From the NCBI GenBank assembly GCA_900446925.1, contig UAVY01000004.1, positions 372,001 to 436,000 of the forward strand: 64,000 nt of DNA, in the 5' to 3' direction. The DNA comes from Citrobacter koseri (GTDB lineage: Bacteria > Pseudomonadota > Gammaproteobacteria > Enterobacterales > Enterobacteriaceae). Shown here piece after piece: positions 43,315 through 53,353 of this stretch (within the stretch, counting starts at the first letter, position 1; each line of letters starts with the position of its first letter). Below the pieces are notes generated by a model. It had not been told where the DNA came from. It did no database searches and saw nothing but the letters and a program-made list of their open reading frames with translations. The position numbers and the translations under genes were made by a program.

Positions 43315-44365
43315 TTATGCGATAAGATGGTGAATCAGTACGTTAATCACGCCGCCGCCAACAATCAGCCAGACAAACAGCACCAGCGCCATCAGTAACG
43401 GTTTCGCCCCGGCTTTCTTCAGCGCGCTGACGTGCGTTGTAAGACCCAGCGCGGCCATTGCCATCGCCAGCAGAACCGTATCCAGCGTAATCAACATGTT
43501 TACCACCGCCTGCGGCAGCAGATGGAACGAGTTAACGATTGCCACTACGATGAACAGCACCGCAAACCACGGGATGGTGATTTTGCTTTTCTCCGCGCCC
43601 GTCGCCGGAGAAAGTTGTTTCACACGGGCGGCCAGCAGAATCAGAAACGGCGCCAGCATCATTACGCGCAGCATTTTGGCAATCACCGCGGCGTTTTCCG
43701 CGTCCGGGTTAATGGCGTGTCCGGCGGCAACGACCTGGGCTACTTCATGCATGGTCGAACCAATATAGATGCCGTAGGTTTCCGGGCTGAACCAGTGCGC
43801 CAGTAGCGGATACATTGCCGGGTAGAGGAAGATTGCCAGCGTACCGAAAATCACCACCGTCGCGACGGCCACCGTAACTTTACTGGCCTCCGCTTTAACG
43901 ACGGGCTTCCGTTGCCAGCACTGCCGCCGCTCCGCAAATGCTGCTTCCGGCGCCAATCAGCCAACTGGTGTGCTTGTCCAGACCAAACACTTTCTGCCCG
44001 AGGAAACAGGCGAGTAAAAAAGTGCTGGAGAGCGTCAGTACATCAATCACAATCCCGCTGACGCCCACGTCTGCAATCTGTGAGAAGGTGAGGCGAAACC
44101 CGTAGAGAATGATCCCCAGGCGTAATAGATGTTGTTTAGCGAACAGCACGCCGCCGTCACAGCTTTTCCAGATTTGCGGATACACCGTATTGCCGATGAC
44201 CATTCCCAGTAAGATGGCTAAGGTGAGGGCGCTGAACCCGGCTCCCGCGACGGCTGGAATAGATCCACCCCACAGGGCGGCCCCTGTGATAACTGCGCTC
44301 AGGGCAAGCCCCGGTATAAAATGCCACACTGTACGATGGTGATTCTGTAAGGTGAGTTCTGTCAT
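43315..44365 (-). CDS. yeiH: YeiH, UPF0324 inner-membrane protein (one frame break)
   Basis: After correction this is a 349-residue protein with about ten transmembrane helices. The UPF0324 blocks [16 protein letters not shown] and [14 protein letters not shown] are visible. A transport role is suspected but the substrate is unknown. One extra base (TT at 43917-43918) breaks the frame after AVLATE. It is divergent from the LysR regulator YeiE, an arrangement that often means the regulator controls the membrane protein. Confidence 0.9.
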
Positions 44366-44422
44366 AACCTTCTCCTCTATATGGGTAAAATGTTATGGCG
44401 AACTGGTTTAAAAATAAAATTG

Positions 44423-44438
44423 ATTATATATTTATAAT
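44423..44438. promoter_or_regulatory. AT-rich palindrome between yeiH and yeiE (candidate YeiE site)
   Basis: ATTATA-TATT-TATAAT sits in the 119-base divergent gap, a typical place for a LysR-type operator. No proof of binding; AT-rich palindromes can also be promoter elements. Confidence 0.35.
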
Positions 44439-44484
44439 TAATCTTTATAAGTGGTAAGCGACGGCCTGCCAGTGGAAAACAACA

Positions 44485-45348
44485 ATGCATATCACGCTAC
44501 GACAACTAGAAGTTTTTACTGAGGTGCTAAAAAGCGGCTCGACGACCCAGGCATCTGTCATGCTGTCGCTGTCGCAGTCGGCCGTAAGCGCGGCATTGAC
44601 CGATCTGGAAGGTCAGCTTGGCGTACAGCTATTTGACCGCGTCGGGAAACGGCTGGTAGTCAATGAACACGGGCGCTTGCTGTACCCGCGCGCGCTGGCG
44701 CTGCTGGAGCAGGCTGTCGAAATTGAGCAACTGTTTCGGGAAGACAACGGCGCAATCCGCGTTTATGCCAGTAGCACCATCGGCAATTACATCCTGCCTG
44801 CGGTAATTGCCCGTTACAGGAAGGACTTTCCCGATCTGCCGCTGGAACTTAGCGTGGGCAACAGCCAGGATGTCATTACGGCGGTGCTCGATTTTCGGGT
44901 AGATATCGGCCTGATTGAAGGCCCGTGCCACAATACCGAGATTATTTCTGAGCCGTGGCTGGACGATGAGCTGGTGGTGTTTGCCGCACCGTCCTCGCCG
45001 TTGGCGCAAGGGCCGGTAACGCTTGAACAACTGGCCGCCGCGCCCTGGATACTGCGCGAGCGCGGTTCCGGTACGCGTGAGATTGTCGACTACCTGTTGC
45101 TTTCGCACTTGCCAAAATTCGAAATGGCGATGGAGTTGGGTAACTCCGAAGCGATCAAACACGCCGTGCGTCATGGTCTGGGCATCAGTTGCCTGTCGCG
45201 GCGGGTTATTGAGGAACAGCTTCAGACGGGAACGTTGAGTGAAATCGCGGTGCCTTTGCCGCGCCTGGTGCGAACCCTGTGGCGAATCCACCATCGCCAG
45301 AAACACCTTTCCAATGCCTTACAGCGTTTTCTGCGCTACTGCGAATAA
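44485..45348 (+). CDS. yeiE: YeiE, LysR-family transcriptional regulator
   Basis: A 287-residue LysR regulator. The N-terminal winged helix is [16 protein letters not shown]...[23 protein letters not shown], followed by a periplasmic-binding-like co-inducer domain ending ...LQRFLRYCE. Homologues in E. coli and other Enterobacterales have been linked to iron and sulfite responses. The frame is intact and slightly shorter than the E. coli protein (about 293). It probably regulates itself and divergent yeiH. Confidence 0.92.
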   Translation: MHITLRQLEVFTEVLKSGSTTQASVMLSLSQSAVSAALTDLEGQLGVQLFDRVGKRLVVNEHGRLLYPRALALLEQAVEIEQLFREDNGAIRVYASSTIGNYILPAVIARYRKDFPDLPLELSVGNSQDVITAVLDFRVDIGLIEGPCHNTEIISEPWLDDELVVFAAPSSPLAQGPVTLEQLAAAPWILRERGSGTREIVDYLLLSHLPKFEMAMELGNSEAIKHAVRHGLGISCLSRRVIEEQLQTGTLSEIAVPLPRLVRTLWRIHHRQKHLSNALQRFLRYCE

Positions 45349-45356
45349 GTGTCCTT

Positions 45357-45462
45357 TGCCGGATGGCGGCGTAAACGCCTTATCCGGCCTACAAACTCAA
45401 CGCTTATCAGGCCTACAAATGTCGATCCTGTAGGCCTGATAAGCGTAGCGCCATCAGGCGAA
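45357..45462. repeat. BIME after yeiE
   Basis: GCCGGATGGCGGCGTAAACGCCTTATCCGGC followed by CTTATCAGGCCTAC and GTAGGCCTGATAAGCGTAGCGCCATCAGGC: three REP units in alternating orientation between yeiE and lysP. Confidence 0.88.
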
Positions 45463-45606
45463 TGTCTTACCGTCTATCCGATCTACACTTTACTTATAAT
45501 CCGCGGCCAGTCATGAAGGTCTCTTATAACTGCGCATTTGTGCCGGAAGGATGGCGTTTCGTCTGCTACAATCGCGCCTCATTTTTTGGATGGATAGCAT
45601 TTTCAC

Positions 45607-47076
45607 ATGGTTTCCGAAACTAAAACCACAGAAGCGCCCGCGTTACGTCGCGAATTAAAGGCGCGTCACCTGACAATGATCGCCATTGGCGGTTCCATCG
45701 GTACGGGTCTTTTCGTTGCATCTGGTGCAACCATTTCTGCGGCGGGGCCAGGCGGCGCGCTGTTTTCTTATATCCTGATCGGTCTGATGGTCTACTTCCT
45801 GATGACCAGTCTCGGTGAACTGGCGGCGTATATGCCGGTATCCGGTTCATTTGCGACTTACGGTCAGAACTATGTTGAAGAAGGCTTTGGCTTCGCGCTC
45901 GGCTGGAACTACTGGTACAACTGGGCGGTGACCATCGCCGTAGACCTCGTGGCCGCACAGCTGGTGATGAACTGGTGGTTCCCGGATACGCCGGGTTGGA
46001 TCTGGAGTGCGCTGTTCCTCGGCGTGATCTTCCTGCTGAACTACATCTCGGTCAGAGGCTTTGGCGAAGCAGAATACTGGTTCTCGCTGATCAAAGTGGC
46101 GACCGTCATTATCTTTATCATCGTGGGCGTCATGATGATCGTCGGCATCTTCAAAGGGGCGCAGCCAGTGGGCTGGAGCAACTGGACGACCGGCGATGCG
46201 CCGTTTGCCGGGGGTTTTGCGGCGATGATTGGCGTGGCGATGATCGTCGGCTTCTCCTTCCAGGGGACGGAACTGATTGGTATTGCGGCGGGTGAGTCTG
46301 AAGATCCAGAGAAAAACATTCCGCGCGCGGTGCGTCAGGTATTCTGGCGTATCCTGCTGTTCTATGTGTTCGCGATCCTGATTATCAGCCTGATTATCCC
46401 GTATACCGACCCGAGCCTGCTGCGTAACGATGTGAAAGACATCAGCGTTAGCCCGTTCACTCTGGTGTTCCAGCATGCGGGTCTGCTTTCCGCTGCGGCG
46501 GTAATGAACGCGGTTATCCTGACGGCGGTGCTGTCGGCGGGTAACTCCGGGATGTACGCGTCTACCCGTATGCTCTACACCCTGGCCTGTGACGGTAAAG
46601 CGCCGCGTATTTTCGCGCAGCTGTCACGCGGCGGCGTTCCGCGTAACGCGCTGTATGCGACGACGGTAATTGCGGGGCTTTGCTTCCTGACGTCGATGTT
46701 TGGCAACCAGACGGTATACCTGTGGCTGCTGAATACCTCCGGGATGACGGGCTTTATCGCCTGGCTGGGGATTGCCATCAGCCATTATCGTTTCCGCCGT
46801 GGCTATGTGTTGCAGGGTAACGATGTGAAAGATCTGCCGTATCGTTCTGGATTCTTCCCGCTGGGGCCGATCTTTGCGTTTGTGCTGTGTCTGACCATCA
46901 CGCTGGGTCAGAACTATGAAGCCTTCCTGAAAGACACCATTGACTGGGGCGGCGTAGCGGCAACCTATATCGGGATTCCGCTGTTCCTGGCTATCTGGTT
47001 TGGCTACAAGCTGACAAAGGGAACGCACTTTGTTCGCTACAGTGAAATGCACTTCCCGGAGCGTGTGAAGAAATAA
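45607..47076 (+). CDS. lysP: LysP, lysine-specific permease
   Basis: A 489-residue APC-family permease with twelve helices. The APC signature region is MIAIGGSIGTGLFVASGATISAAGP and the later GFSFQGTELIGIAAGESEDP is also conserved. It is a lysine:proton symporter and in E. coli and Salmonella also senses lysine for CadC. Expression is known to depend on ArgP in E. coli, though I cannot see a clear site. Frame intact across 1.47 kb. Followed by a BIME and a strong terminator. Confidence 0.96.
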   Translation: MVSETKTTEAPALRRELKARHLTMIAIGGSIGTGLFVASGATISAAGPGGALFSYILIGLMVYFLMTSLGELAAYMPVSGSFATYGQNYVEEGFGFALGWNYWYNWAVTIAVDLVAAQLVMNWWFPDTPGWIWSALFLGVIFLLNYISVRGFGEAEYWFSLIKVATVIIFIIVGVMMIVGIFKGAQPVGWSNWTTGDAPFAGGFAAMIGVAMIVGFSFQGTELIGIAAGESEDPEKNIPRAVRQVFWRILLFYVFAILIISLIIPYTDPSLLRNDVKDISVSPFTLVFQHAGLLSAAAVMNAVILTAVLSAGNSGMYASTRMLYTLACDGKAPRIFAQLSRGGVPRNALYATTVIAGLCFLTSMFGNQTVYLWLLNTSGMTGFIAWLGIAISHYRFRRGYVLQGNDVKDLPYRSGFFPLGPIFAFVLCLTITLGQNYEAFLKDTIDWGGVAATYIGIPLFLAIWFGYKLTKGTHFVRYSEMHFPERVKK

Positions 47077-47078
47077 CC

Positions 47079-47156
47079 TGTAGGCCTGATGGCGCTGCGC
47101 TCTACAGGAACGACATTTGTAGGCCGGATAAGGCGTTTACGCCGCCATCCGGCAGG
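47079..47156. repeat. BIME after lysP
   Basis: CTGTAGGCCTGATGGCGCTGCGCTCTACAG followed by GTAGGCCGGATAAGGCGTTTACGCCGCCATCCGGC: two REP units between lysP and the terminator. Confidence 0.85.
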
Positions 47157-47163
47157 TAAAATA

Positions 47164-47198
47164 AAAAAGCCCCGACATTCATCATGCCGGGGCTTTTT
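47164..47198. terminator. Bidirectional terminator between lysP and cirA
   Basis: AAAAAGCCCCG and CGGGGCTTTTT form an 11-bp perfect stem with a 13-base loop, with U runs on both strands. Confidence 0.92.
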
Positions 47199-47210
47199 GT
47201 TGTACTGAAC

Positions 47211-49204
47211 TTAGAAGTTATAAGTCAGGCCAACCGTGTAACGACGACCGTCGAGAATGGTATCGTAAGTCTCGTAATCGATCTGTTTGTCCAGAACATT
47301 ATACACGCCCGCGGTTAACAGTAGATTTTTGTACGCGTAATAACGCACACCAACATCAACCTGCGTATAAGACGGCGTTCCCTGGGCCATTGAAGTACGG
47401 CTCAGGTATTCGGAGGTCTTGCCGCGGAAGTTCAGACGGCTCCAGAAGCCAACATCCTGCGTTGCCTGCCAGTCCAGCGTGGTGTTGAACATATGCTTCG
47501 GCATTTTATTCAACGGCTTGCCAGAGAATTGGCCGCTTTTCTGCTCAGATTCGGTATAGGTGTAGTTCGCCGTCCAGTTGAGATCGCGGGTGATCTTCCA
47601 GCCAAAGGTGGACTCCACGCCGCGCATATTGGCTTTATCAACGTTGACGCGATCGCTGACAAAGTCGTATTTCTCACCACCAATAGTACAGGCCGGATCT
47701 GAACTGCTGTTGCAGCGGCGCACTTCAGTTATCTTATCTTTGAAGTCGGTATTGAACAGCGTTACGCCAGCGTTAAGGTTATCTCCGTTATCCCACAGCA
47801 GGCCCAACTCTTCGCTCAGGCTTTTTTCTGGTTTCAGATCTGCGTTACCGACAATAATACCGTTCAGACGACCGCCGCCGGTAATCTGTCCCCAGGTCGG
47901 GGAGGACTGGCGCAGATCCGGTGCGCGGTAGCCGCAGAGACGCCGCCTTTTAAGGTCCACTGATCGGTAAGATGCCATACGCCATAGCCACGCGGCGTCC
48001 AGTTGTCGCCATAGTTTTCATCTTTATCCATACGGATACCGCCGGTCAGCGTAAAGCTGTCGGTCATCGCCCACTCATCTTCAGCAAACAGCGCCCAGCT
48101 CCAGCGGGTCAGCTTGTTTACGTCTTCGTAGGCTTTTAACTGGTTGCCGTTATCGCTCAGTTTCTCGTAACGATACTGTCCACCTAATGTCAGGGTATGC
48201 GCGCCGAGGAAGATCTGGTTCTGGTTATTAAAGATGGTGTTGTAAGACTTCATCTGGCGACCGGGGTTGTTGGTCTCTTCCTGCTGAATGTAGCTGGTGG
48301 TGTTGAAGTCGTCGTAATAACCGCTGTGGGTTAAGGAATAGGTGGTGTGCTCATAGCGGTTTTCGCTTTTGCTGTTTGGCTTACAGCTACCGTTGCGGCA
48401 GCTTTCTTCTGCCATTGACTTGCCTGGCGTACTGTCGCGATCCTGCAATTCACGCGCGATGTCGAAGTCAAAATCGTTTTTATCATCCGGCGTAAAGTTT
48501 AGCGTTAAAGCCCCGTTGCGCAGGCGCTGCTCATTGTAGCCATTGACGATTTTGTCTTCCGCACGGCGAGAGAGCAGCCCGGTCACTTTCGCCCCCAGCA
48601 ATCCGTCAATCAGCGGGCCGGACGCATAAGCGTTGGTCTGGTACAAATCACCGGAGTCCCTGTCTTCCTGGAAGGTGGCGTCGCCATGCAGGGAGCCGGT
48701 CCAGCCTTTCGTGTTGGACACTTTTTTGGTGATCACGTTAATGACGCCGCCCATCGCATCTGAACCGTAAAGCGATGACATTGGCCCGCGAATAACTTCA
48801 ATACGCTCGATCGATTCCAGCGGCGGCAGCCAGCCTTGCTCGATCCCGGAGTTATCGCTGTTCGGACGCGTGCCGCGCGTGCTGATGCGCTTACCGTTGA
48901 CCAGGAACAGCGTGTATTGCGAAGCCATCCCGCGGATGCTGATATCGCTACTGCTGCCGCCGCCGGTAACGACGACTCCGGGCACATCTTTCAGCGCATC
49001 GGTGACATCGCGATAGGCTTTGTCTTCGATCTGCTGTTTGGTGATAACGGAGATAGACGCGGGGGCGTTCTGGATTTTCTGCTCAAATCCCGTGGCGGTT
49101 ACAACGACGGTGTCCTGATCGGCAGCATAGACGAGCGATGGGAGACACGCTGCGCATACTGCGGCAGCGATAGCCTTAACGTGAGGTATGGTCATTTTTG
49201 TCAT
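47211..49204 (-). CDS. cirA: TonB-dependent catecholate-type siderophore receptor at the cirA locus (one frame break)
   Basis: After correction this is about 664 residues (661 if the second Met is used). It has a signal peptide ending SLVYA, a TonB box (DTVVVTAT), a plug domain (NAPASISVITKQQIE, RIEVIRGPMSSLYGSDAMGG) and a 22-strand barrel ending with aromatic F (…GRRYTVGLTYNF). It imports ferric siderophores across the outer membrane with TonB-ExbBD. Synteny (lysP-cirA-yeiG) supports cirA, but the sequence differs widely from E. coli K-12 CirA as I remember it and looks closer to the IrgA/PfeA group. One G is missing near 47931. A Fur-type palindrome lies upstream. Confidence 0.8.
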
Positions 49205-49326
49205 TCCATTAAATGAGTAAAACTGCGAGCCATGAAAAAAGGCCATGACAACGGTATGTATTTGTCTTTTAAGTACTCTTTGCGGTGAATAAGCGGGACG
49301 AATTGTACAAAAGAATGAATATTTGT

Positions 49327-49359
49327 AAACACAAATGATAATTGAAATCATTTGTGTTT
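49327..49359. promoter_or_regulatory. Fur-box-type palindrome upstream of cirA
   Basis: AAACACAAATGAT and ATCATTTGTGTTT are perfect 13-base inverted arms around a seven-base AT-rich spacer. The core AATGATAATTGAAATCATT resembles the Fur consensus. It lies about 125-155 bases before the receptor start, fitting iron repression. The rest of the 302-base gap shows only the terminator of the next operon. Confidence 0.7.
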
Positions 49360-49452
49360 ATTTGTTTTTCACGGAAAGGGATTTCAAATCAATAAGATGG
49401 CGGATCGTAAATGTGAGGAAATATTGAAGAAAAAATGGAGAAATGAAGGATG

Positions 49453-49474
49453 AAAAGGAGGGCGGATACCCTCC
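49453..49474 (-). terminator. Terminator of the phosphatase-transporter operon
   Basis: GGAGGG / CCCTCC stem with a six-base loop; on the minus strand it is followed by TTTTC, about 33 bases after the transporter stop. Confidence 0.65.
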
Positions 49475-49506
49475 GTTGTTACGTTATGGCAATAGATTAT
49501 CGTTTT

Positions 49507-50830
49507 TTACAGACGATGGAGACGAGAAAGTAGCGCCAGGGAGAGCGTGGTTAATAAAATAGCGATGAAGGCGTAAATATAGACGCCAGACCATTCCCAG
49601 CTATTTTTCACCAGAATGACCGGTACGCCGGCCATTGCCGCGCCAACATAACTGAATAATCCCCGGAAACCGGTAATAGAACCCGCAGCATCTTTGTGAG
49701 TAACGTCCAGGCAGCCGACGGCAAAAAGCATATGCGGCCCGTACAGTGCAAATCCCATGATGGTGAAAAGTACGGCGGTGATGGTGTAAGAGGTATCCTG
49801 CACCAGTGGGATAAGCACGATGCATACGCAGAGCATTAAGGCGAAAATTAACCCCGTCATCCAGCGGTTGCTTTTAAACATAAAGTCTGACAAATATCCG
49901 GCCAGCAGTCCCCCTGCCAGCCCGCCAGCTTCGAACCACGAGATAATGGAGTTTGCTTTAATCAGGCTCCAGCCGTGTACCTGCGAGTAATAGATTTGCG
50001 GCCAGTCATTGGAGAATAGTGCGCGCAATATACACGGACATATCGCCCACGATGATGATCCATACCAGTGGGTTGGTCAGAATGTATTTAACGAACACCT
50101 GCCAGAAGCTCAGATTGACCGGGCTGGCTTTTACCTGTGCAAGCTCGGTAGGGTCGTTACGCCATTCGCCGACATTGGGTAGCCCGAGGGTGCCGGGACG
50201 ATCCTGAATCGTAAACAGCGCGACAACCCCCATCAGAAGGGAAATGACTCCAGGGACATAGAAGCCCATTTTCCAGCTGCCGCTAAAGGCAATGGCGAAG
50301 CTGGTGAGCAGCGGGGCAAGGCTGCCGCCAATGTTATGCGCTGCTTCAACGATTGCCCACCAGCGCCCGCGTTCGTTTTTTGAGAACCAGGAGGCCATAA
50401 TTTTCGCCATTGGCGGGAAGCTGGTGCCCTGGAGAATCGCATTGAGGCTGTACAATACGTAGAACGCCGCGACGCTATCGGAAAAGCCAAAGAGAATATT
50501 GACGATGCCGACGCCAATCAGCACCGGGCCGGTCATGGCTTTAGGGTTAATTTTATCAACCAGCATGCCGCCAACAAACTTCATGGAACCATAAAGAATG
50601 TAAAAAATGGAGGACATGATGGCGAAATCTTCTGCGGTTAGCGACGTATCCGCCAGCATGGCTGGCATCGCAGCAGAAAAGTTTTTACGGGTCAGATAGA
50701 ATACGGCATAAGAGATAAATACCGAGGTGATGATCTCTGTGCGAAATTTTTTATAAGTATGATCAATCTCTTTTTTCGCGTTCATAACAGGCCGATCGGC
50801 CTGACTGAAAATAAATGCTTTTATGTTCAT
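49507..50830 (-). CDS. UhpC/OPA-family organophosphate:phosphate antiporter-like protein (one frame break)
   Basis: After correction this is a 440-residue 12-helix MFS protein of the organophosphate:Pi antiporter group. It aligns by eye with UhpC throughout: EIDHTYKKFRTEI start, VFYLTRKNFSAAMP after helix 1, NERGRWWAIVEAAHNIGG, and the N-D-W of helix 7. One extra base (GG at 50011-50012) turns VYIARTILNDW into a premature stop. OPA proteins exchange sugar phosphates, glycerol 3-phosphate or phosphoglycerate for phosphate. The substrate here is unknown; its partner gene suggests phosphoserine or a similar compound. It lies 32 bases after the SerB-like gene. It could instead be a UhpC-like sensor. 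Confidence 0.82.
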
Positions 50831-50862
50831 CGTGAGTTTCCCTTCCGGCGACGGAAATGTGG

Positions 50863-51753
50863 TTATAATTCATCTTCAATAAAGAACAGAAGTGATTCGA
50901 ATCCATGAAAATTAATCTGATGATGGATTGTTTCTCTGACAACGGGTTTTGCCCGCCACGCGATACCGGTTCCTGCGTACGTTAGCATCGGCAGATCGTT
51001 TGCGCCGTCGCCGCAGGCAATAATGTTGTGTACAGCGAGGTTGAGTTGTGTTGCCAGCGCAGAGAGCGTTTGCCGTTTTTTTCCGGCATTCATGATCGGG
51101 AAGGTAATATTGTCCGTCAGGACGTTATCTTTTATTTCAACCGTGTTGGAAAAGGCGTAGTCGAGCTGATACTTTTCTTTCAGTCGTTGGGTAAAAATAT
51201 CCAGACCGCCGGAAATAATGGCCGTTTTAAACCCTTTGTTTTTCAGTACCGGCAACATAGCGGCAAGGCCGGGGGAAATCGTCATTCGATCGCAAACGGC
51301 ATTGAGGACATCACAGTGCGTGCCTTTTAACATGCGAATACGGCGGGTAAAACTGGTGTCGAAATCTACTTTCCCTTCCATCGCCTGTTGGGTCATCTCC
51401 GCGATTTGCGCAGAGATGCCAAGCGTGTGAGCGATTTCATCCACGCCTTCCTCTTCAATAAACGTTGAGTCCATATCAAATGCAATCAGTCCCTTTGTGG
51501 GGGTGCTCTGAGGTTTGACAAAAAAATCAAACTGCAATTGCAGTGATGCAGCGCGTAATTTCTGATAAATAGCCTGCGTCAGCATTTCATCGGGTAGCGT
51601 AAGTTTTAAATAATCCTTATTGATTAATGCCAGATGCCGACGCTCTAATAAATAATGACATTGCATTGCGTGAGAACGAAGAAAATCATTATATAACCAC
51701 GCCTGAAGTTGCTCTGTGTTTGTTGATGTGACGAAGTAAGTTATTGCCATCAT
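50863..51753 (-). CDS. SerB-like HAD phosphatase (phosphoserine phosphatase paralogue)
   Basis: A 296-residue HAD-family phosphatase resembling SerB along its whole catalytic part. The nucleophile and acid pair is D93/D95 in AFDMDST, motif II is IISGGLD, the lysine pair is KKR near 225, and motif III is GDGANDLPML (Asp249 and Asp253). The cap residues VDEIA and RRIRMLKG match those SerB uses to hold phosphoserine. The N-terminal 85 residues differ from SerB. It is not the biosynthetic serB, which sits elsewhere in enterobacteria next to radA/nadR. AAGGAG precedes the start. First gene of a two-gene operon with the OPA transporter. Frame intact. Confidence 0.85.
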   Translation of the reverse strand: MMAITYFVTSTNTEQLQAWLYNDFLRSHAMQCHYLLERRHLALINKDYLKLTLPDEMLTQAIYQKLRAASLQLQFDFFVKPQSTPTKGLIAFDMDSTFIEEEGVDEIAHTLGISAQIAEMTQQAMEGKVDFDTSFTRRIRMLKGTHCDVLNAVCDRMTISPGLAAMLPVLKNKGFKTAIISGGLDIFTQRLKEKYQLDYAFSNTVEIKDNVLTDNITFPIMNAGKKRQTLSALATQLNLAVHNIIACGDGANDLPMLTYAGTGIAWRAKPVVRETIHHQINFHGFESLLFFIEDEL

Positions 51754-51848
51754 GTTGCTCCTTTACATTGCGCTTTATTATAATGGGCGGCGTTTGTTTC
51801 TTGTGCGTCGTGCTATCACAGATATGAATGTTAAAGAAAAGATAAAAT

Positions 51849-51866
51849 GGTATTGTTTTTAATACC
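51849..51866. promoter_or_regulatory. Palindrome in the divergent control region of the serine block
   Basis: GGTATT and AATACC arms around GTTTTT, between the SerB-like gene and the serine dehydratase gene (213-base gap). It is a candidate operator for the XRE regulator encoded at the end of the block. Confidence 0.45.
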
Positions 51867-51966
51867 TGATAATGAATAAGCATGAAAAGTATCATTTTTA
51901 ATATGTTGATTACGGTATATTATCGCCATCCCACCCTGCGCTTTTTTTAGGAATACATATATAAAA

Positions 51967-53334
51967 ATGGAAAGTTGCGTTGATATATTCAAAATTGTGA
52001 TAGGTCCATCCAGTTCAAGAACCGTGGGGCCAATGCGTGCGGCTTGCAATTTCATTTCGCAGCTAAAACGGCAGGATACGCTGCCGTTACTCAGGAATAT
52101 TGAAATTGAATTGTTTGGCGCATTATCGTTAAGCCGTAAATGCCACAATGTTGATGCCGCGCTTTATCTGGGGTTGCTGGGAAATCAGCCGGAGAAGGTG
52201 GATTTACGTATGCAACTGACCGCCATCAGGCGTGCGGAAAATGACGGTATGCTTGACGTGCCAGCCCCGGCGAACAGCACGGTGACAGTGGCGGTGAAAA
52301 TTATTGCGAATCACCATGCGCATCCTGGACATCCTTATGCGATGACCTTTCGCGCCAAAGATGATTACTTTACGTTATACGAGGAGACGTGGTTTTCGAC
52401 CGGCGCCGGGCAGGTACGAAAATACGGTGAGTCTGCGCCCGTGGCGACAGATCAGACACGCGCCTCTCCCTTTGCCTTTCGCAACGCCGCGCAGTTGCAG
52501 ACGCTGTGCCAACGAAACGGGCTTTCCGTTGCGGCGCTGATGATGAAAAATGAGCTGAACAGCCATTCTCAGCCCTCATTACAGCGCTATTTAACGCAGG
52601 TCTGGGAGGTTATGAAGCAGGCCGTTCACCGTGGGCTGCATACCGAAGGGCTGCTTCCCGGCCCTTATCAGATCCCGCGTCGGGCCTGCGCATTGCATAA
52701 ATCGTTGTGTATGAAGCCTTCGGCAGCGGATTTTCTGACAACCCTGAACTGGGTTAACGTGTTTGCTATTGCCGTGAGTGAAGAGAATGCGGCAGGCGGG
52801 CAGATTGTCACGGCGCCGACGAATGGCGCAAGCGGCATTATTCCGGCGGTATTGAGCTGGTACGATAAGTTTGTTTGTCCGCTGGACGCGGGTGCCATCA
52901 CCCGTTTTTTTCTTACGGCAGGTGCCGTCGCGCTGTTGTTTAAACAGAATGCGTCGATTTTAGGATCGGAAGTGGGATGCCAGGGGGAAATCGGCGTCGC
53001 ATGTTCGATGGCGGCGGCAGGGCTGGCGGAGCTGATGGGCGCATCCGTCGGGCAGGTATTAAGCGCTGCGGAAATTGCGATGGAGCACCATCTGGGGTTG
53101 ACCTGCGATCCGGTTGGCGGGCAGGTGCAAATTCCCTGTATAGAAAGAAACGCCATCTCTGCCGTAAAAGCCATTAATGCGGCGACGATGGCGATGAGCC
53201 GCATCAGCGAGCCCTGTATTTCTCTGGATGAAATTATTGCCGCCATGTATGAAACCGGCAAAGACATGAGCGCAAAATATCGCGAGACTTATCACGGATG
53301 CCTCGGAAAAATTCAGCCAAGAAAAAGGTGCTAA
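51967..53334 (+). CDS. Iron-sulfur L-serine dehydratase-like enzyme
   Basis: 455 residues, the single-chain SdaA/SdaB/TdcG type: an N-terminal beta domain and a C-terminal alpha domain. Cluster cysteines are C338 and C380 and C391, with a final-residue C455. The spacing 42 and 11 is the same as the Legionella enzyme's 343, 385 and 396, and a tail cysteine is also present there. It should convert serine to pyruvate and ammonia. It departs from SdaA at conserved sites: [10 protein letters not shown] (Arg for His), KCHNVD instead of KGHHTD, and NGASG for NGACG. The substrate may therefore differ. Frame intact. It is divergent from the phosphatase operon and is followed at once by a regulator. 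Confidence 0.85.
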   Translation: MESCVDIFKIVIGPSSSRTVGPMRAACNFISQLKRQDTLPLLRNIEIELFGALSLSRKCHNVDAALYLGLLGNQPEKVDLRMQLTAIRRAENDGMLDVPAPANSTVTVAVKIIANHHAHPGHPYAMTFRAKDDYFTLYEETWFSTGAGQVRKYGESAPVATDQTRASPFAFRNAAQLQTLCQRNGLSVAALMMKNELNSHSQPSLQRYLTQVWEVMKQAVHRGLHTEGLLPGPYQIPRRACALHKSLCMKPSAADFLTTLNWVNVFAIAVSEENAAGGQIVTAPTNGASGIIPAVLSWYDKFVCPLDAGAITRFFLTAGAVALLFKQNASILGSEVGCQGEIGVACSMAAAGLAELMGASVGQVLSAAEIAMEHHLGLTCDPVGGQVQIPCIERNAISAVKAINAATMAMSRISEPCISLDEIIAAMYETGKDMSAKYRETYHGCLGKIQPRKRC

Positions 53335-53353
53335 TACATTGAAATACCAAACA

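Noticed and set aside
49507..50830. Two separate genes (49507-50028 and 50006-50830) for the transporter
   Set aside because: The two parts make one UhpC-like protein joined at a single extra base within helix 7.
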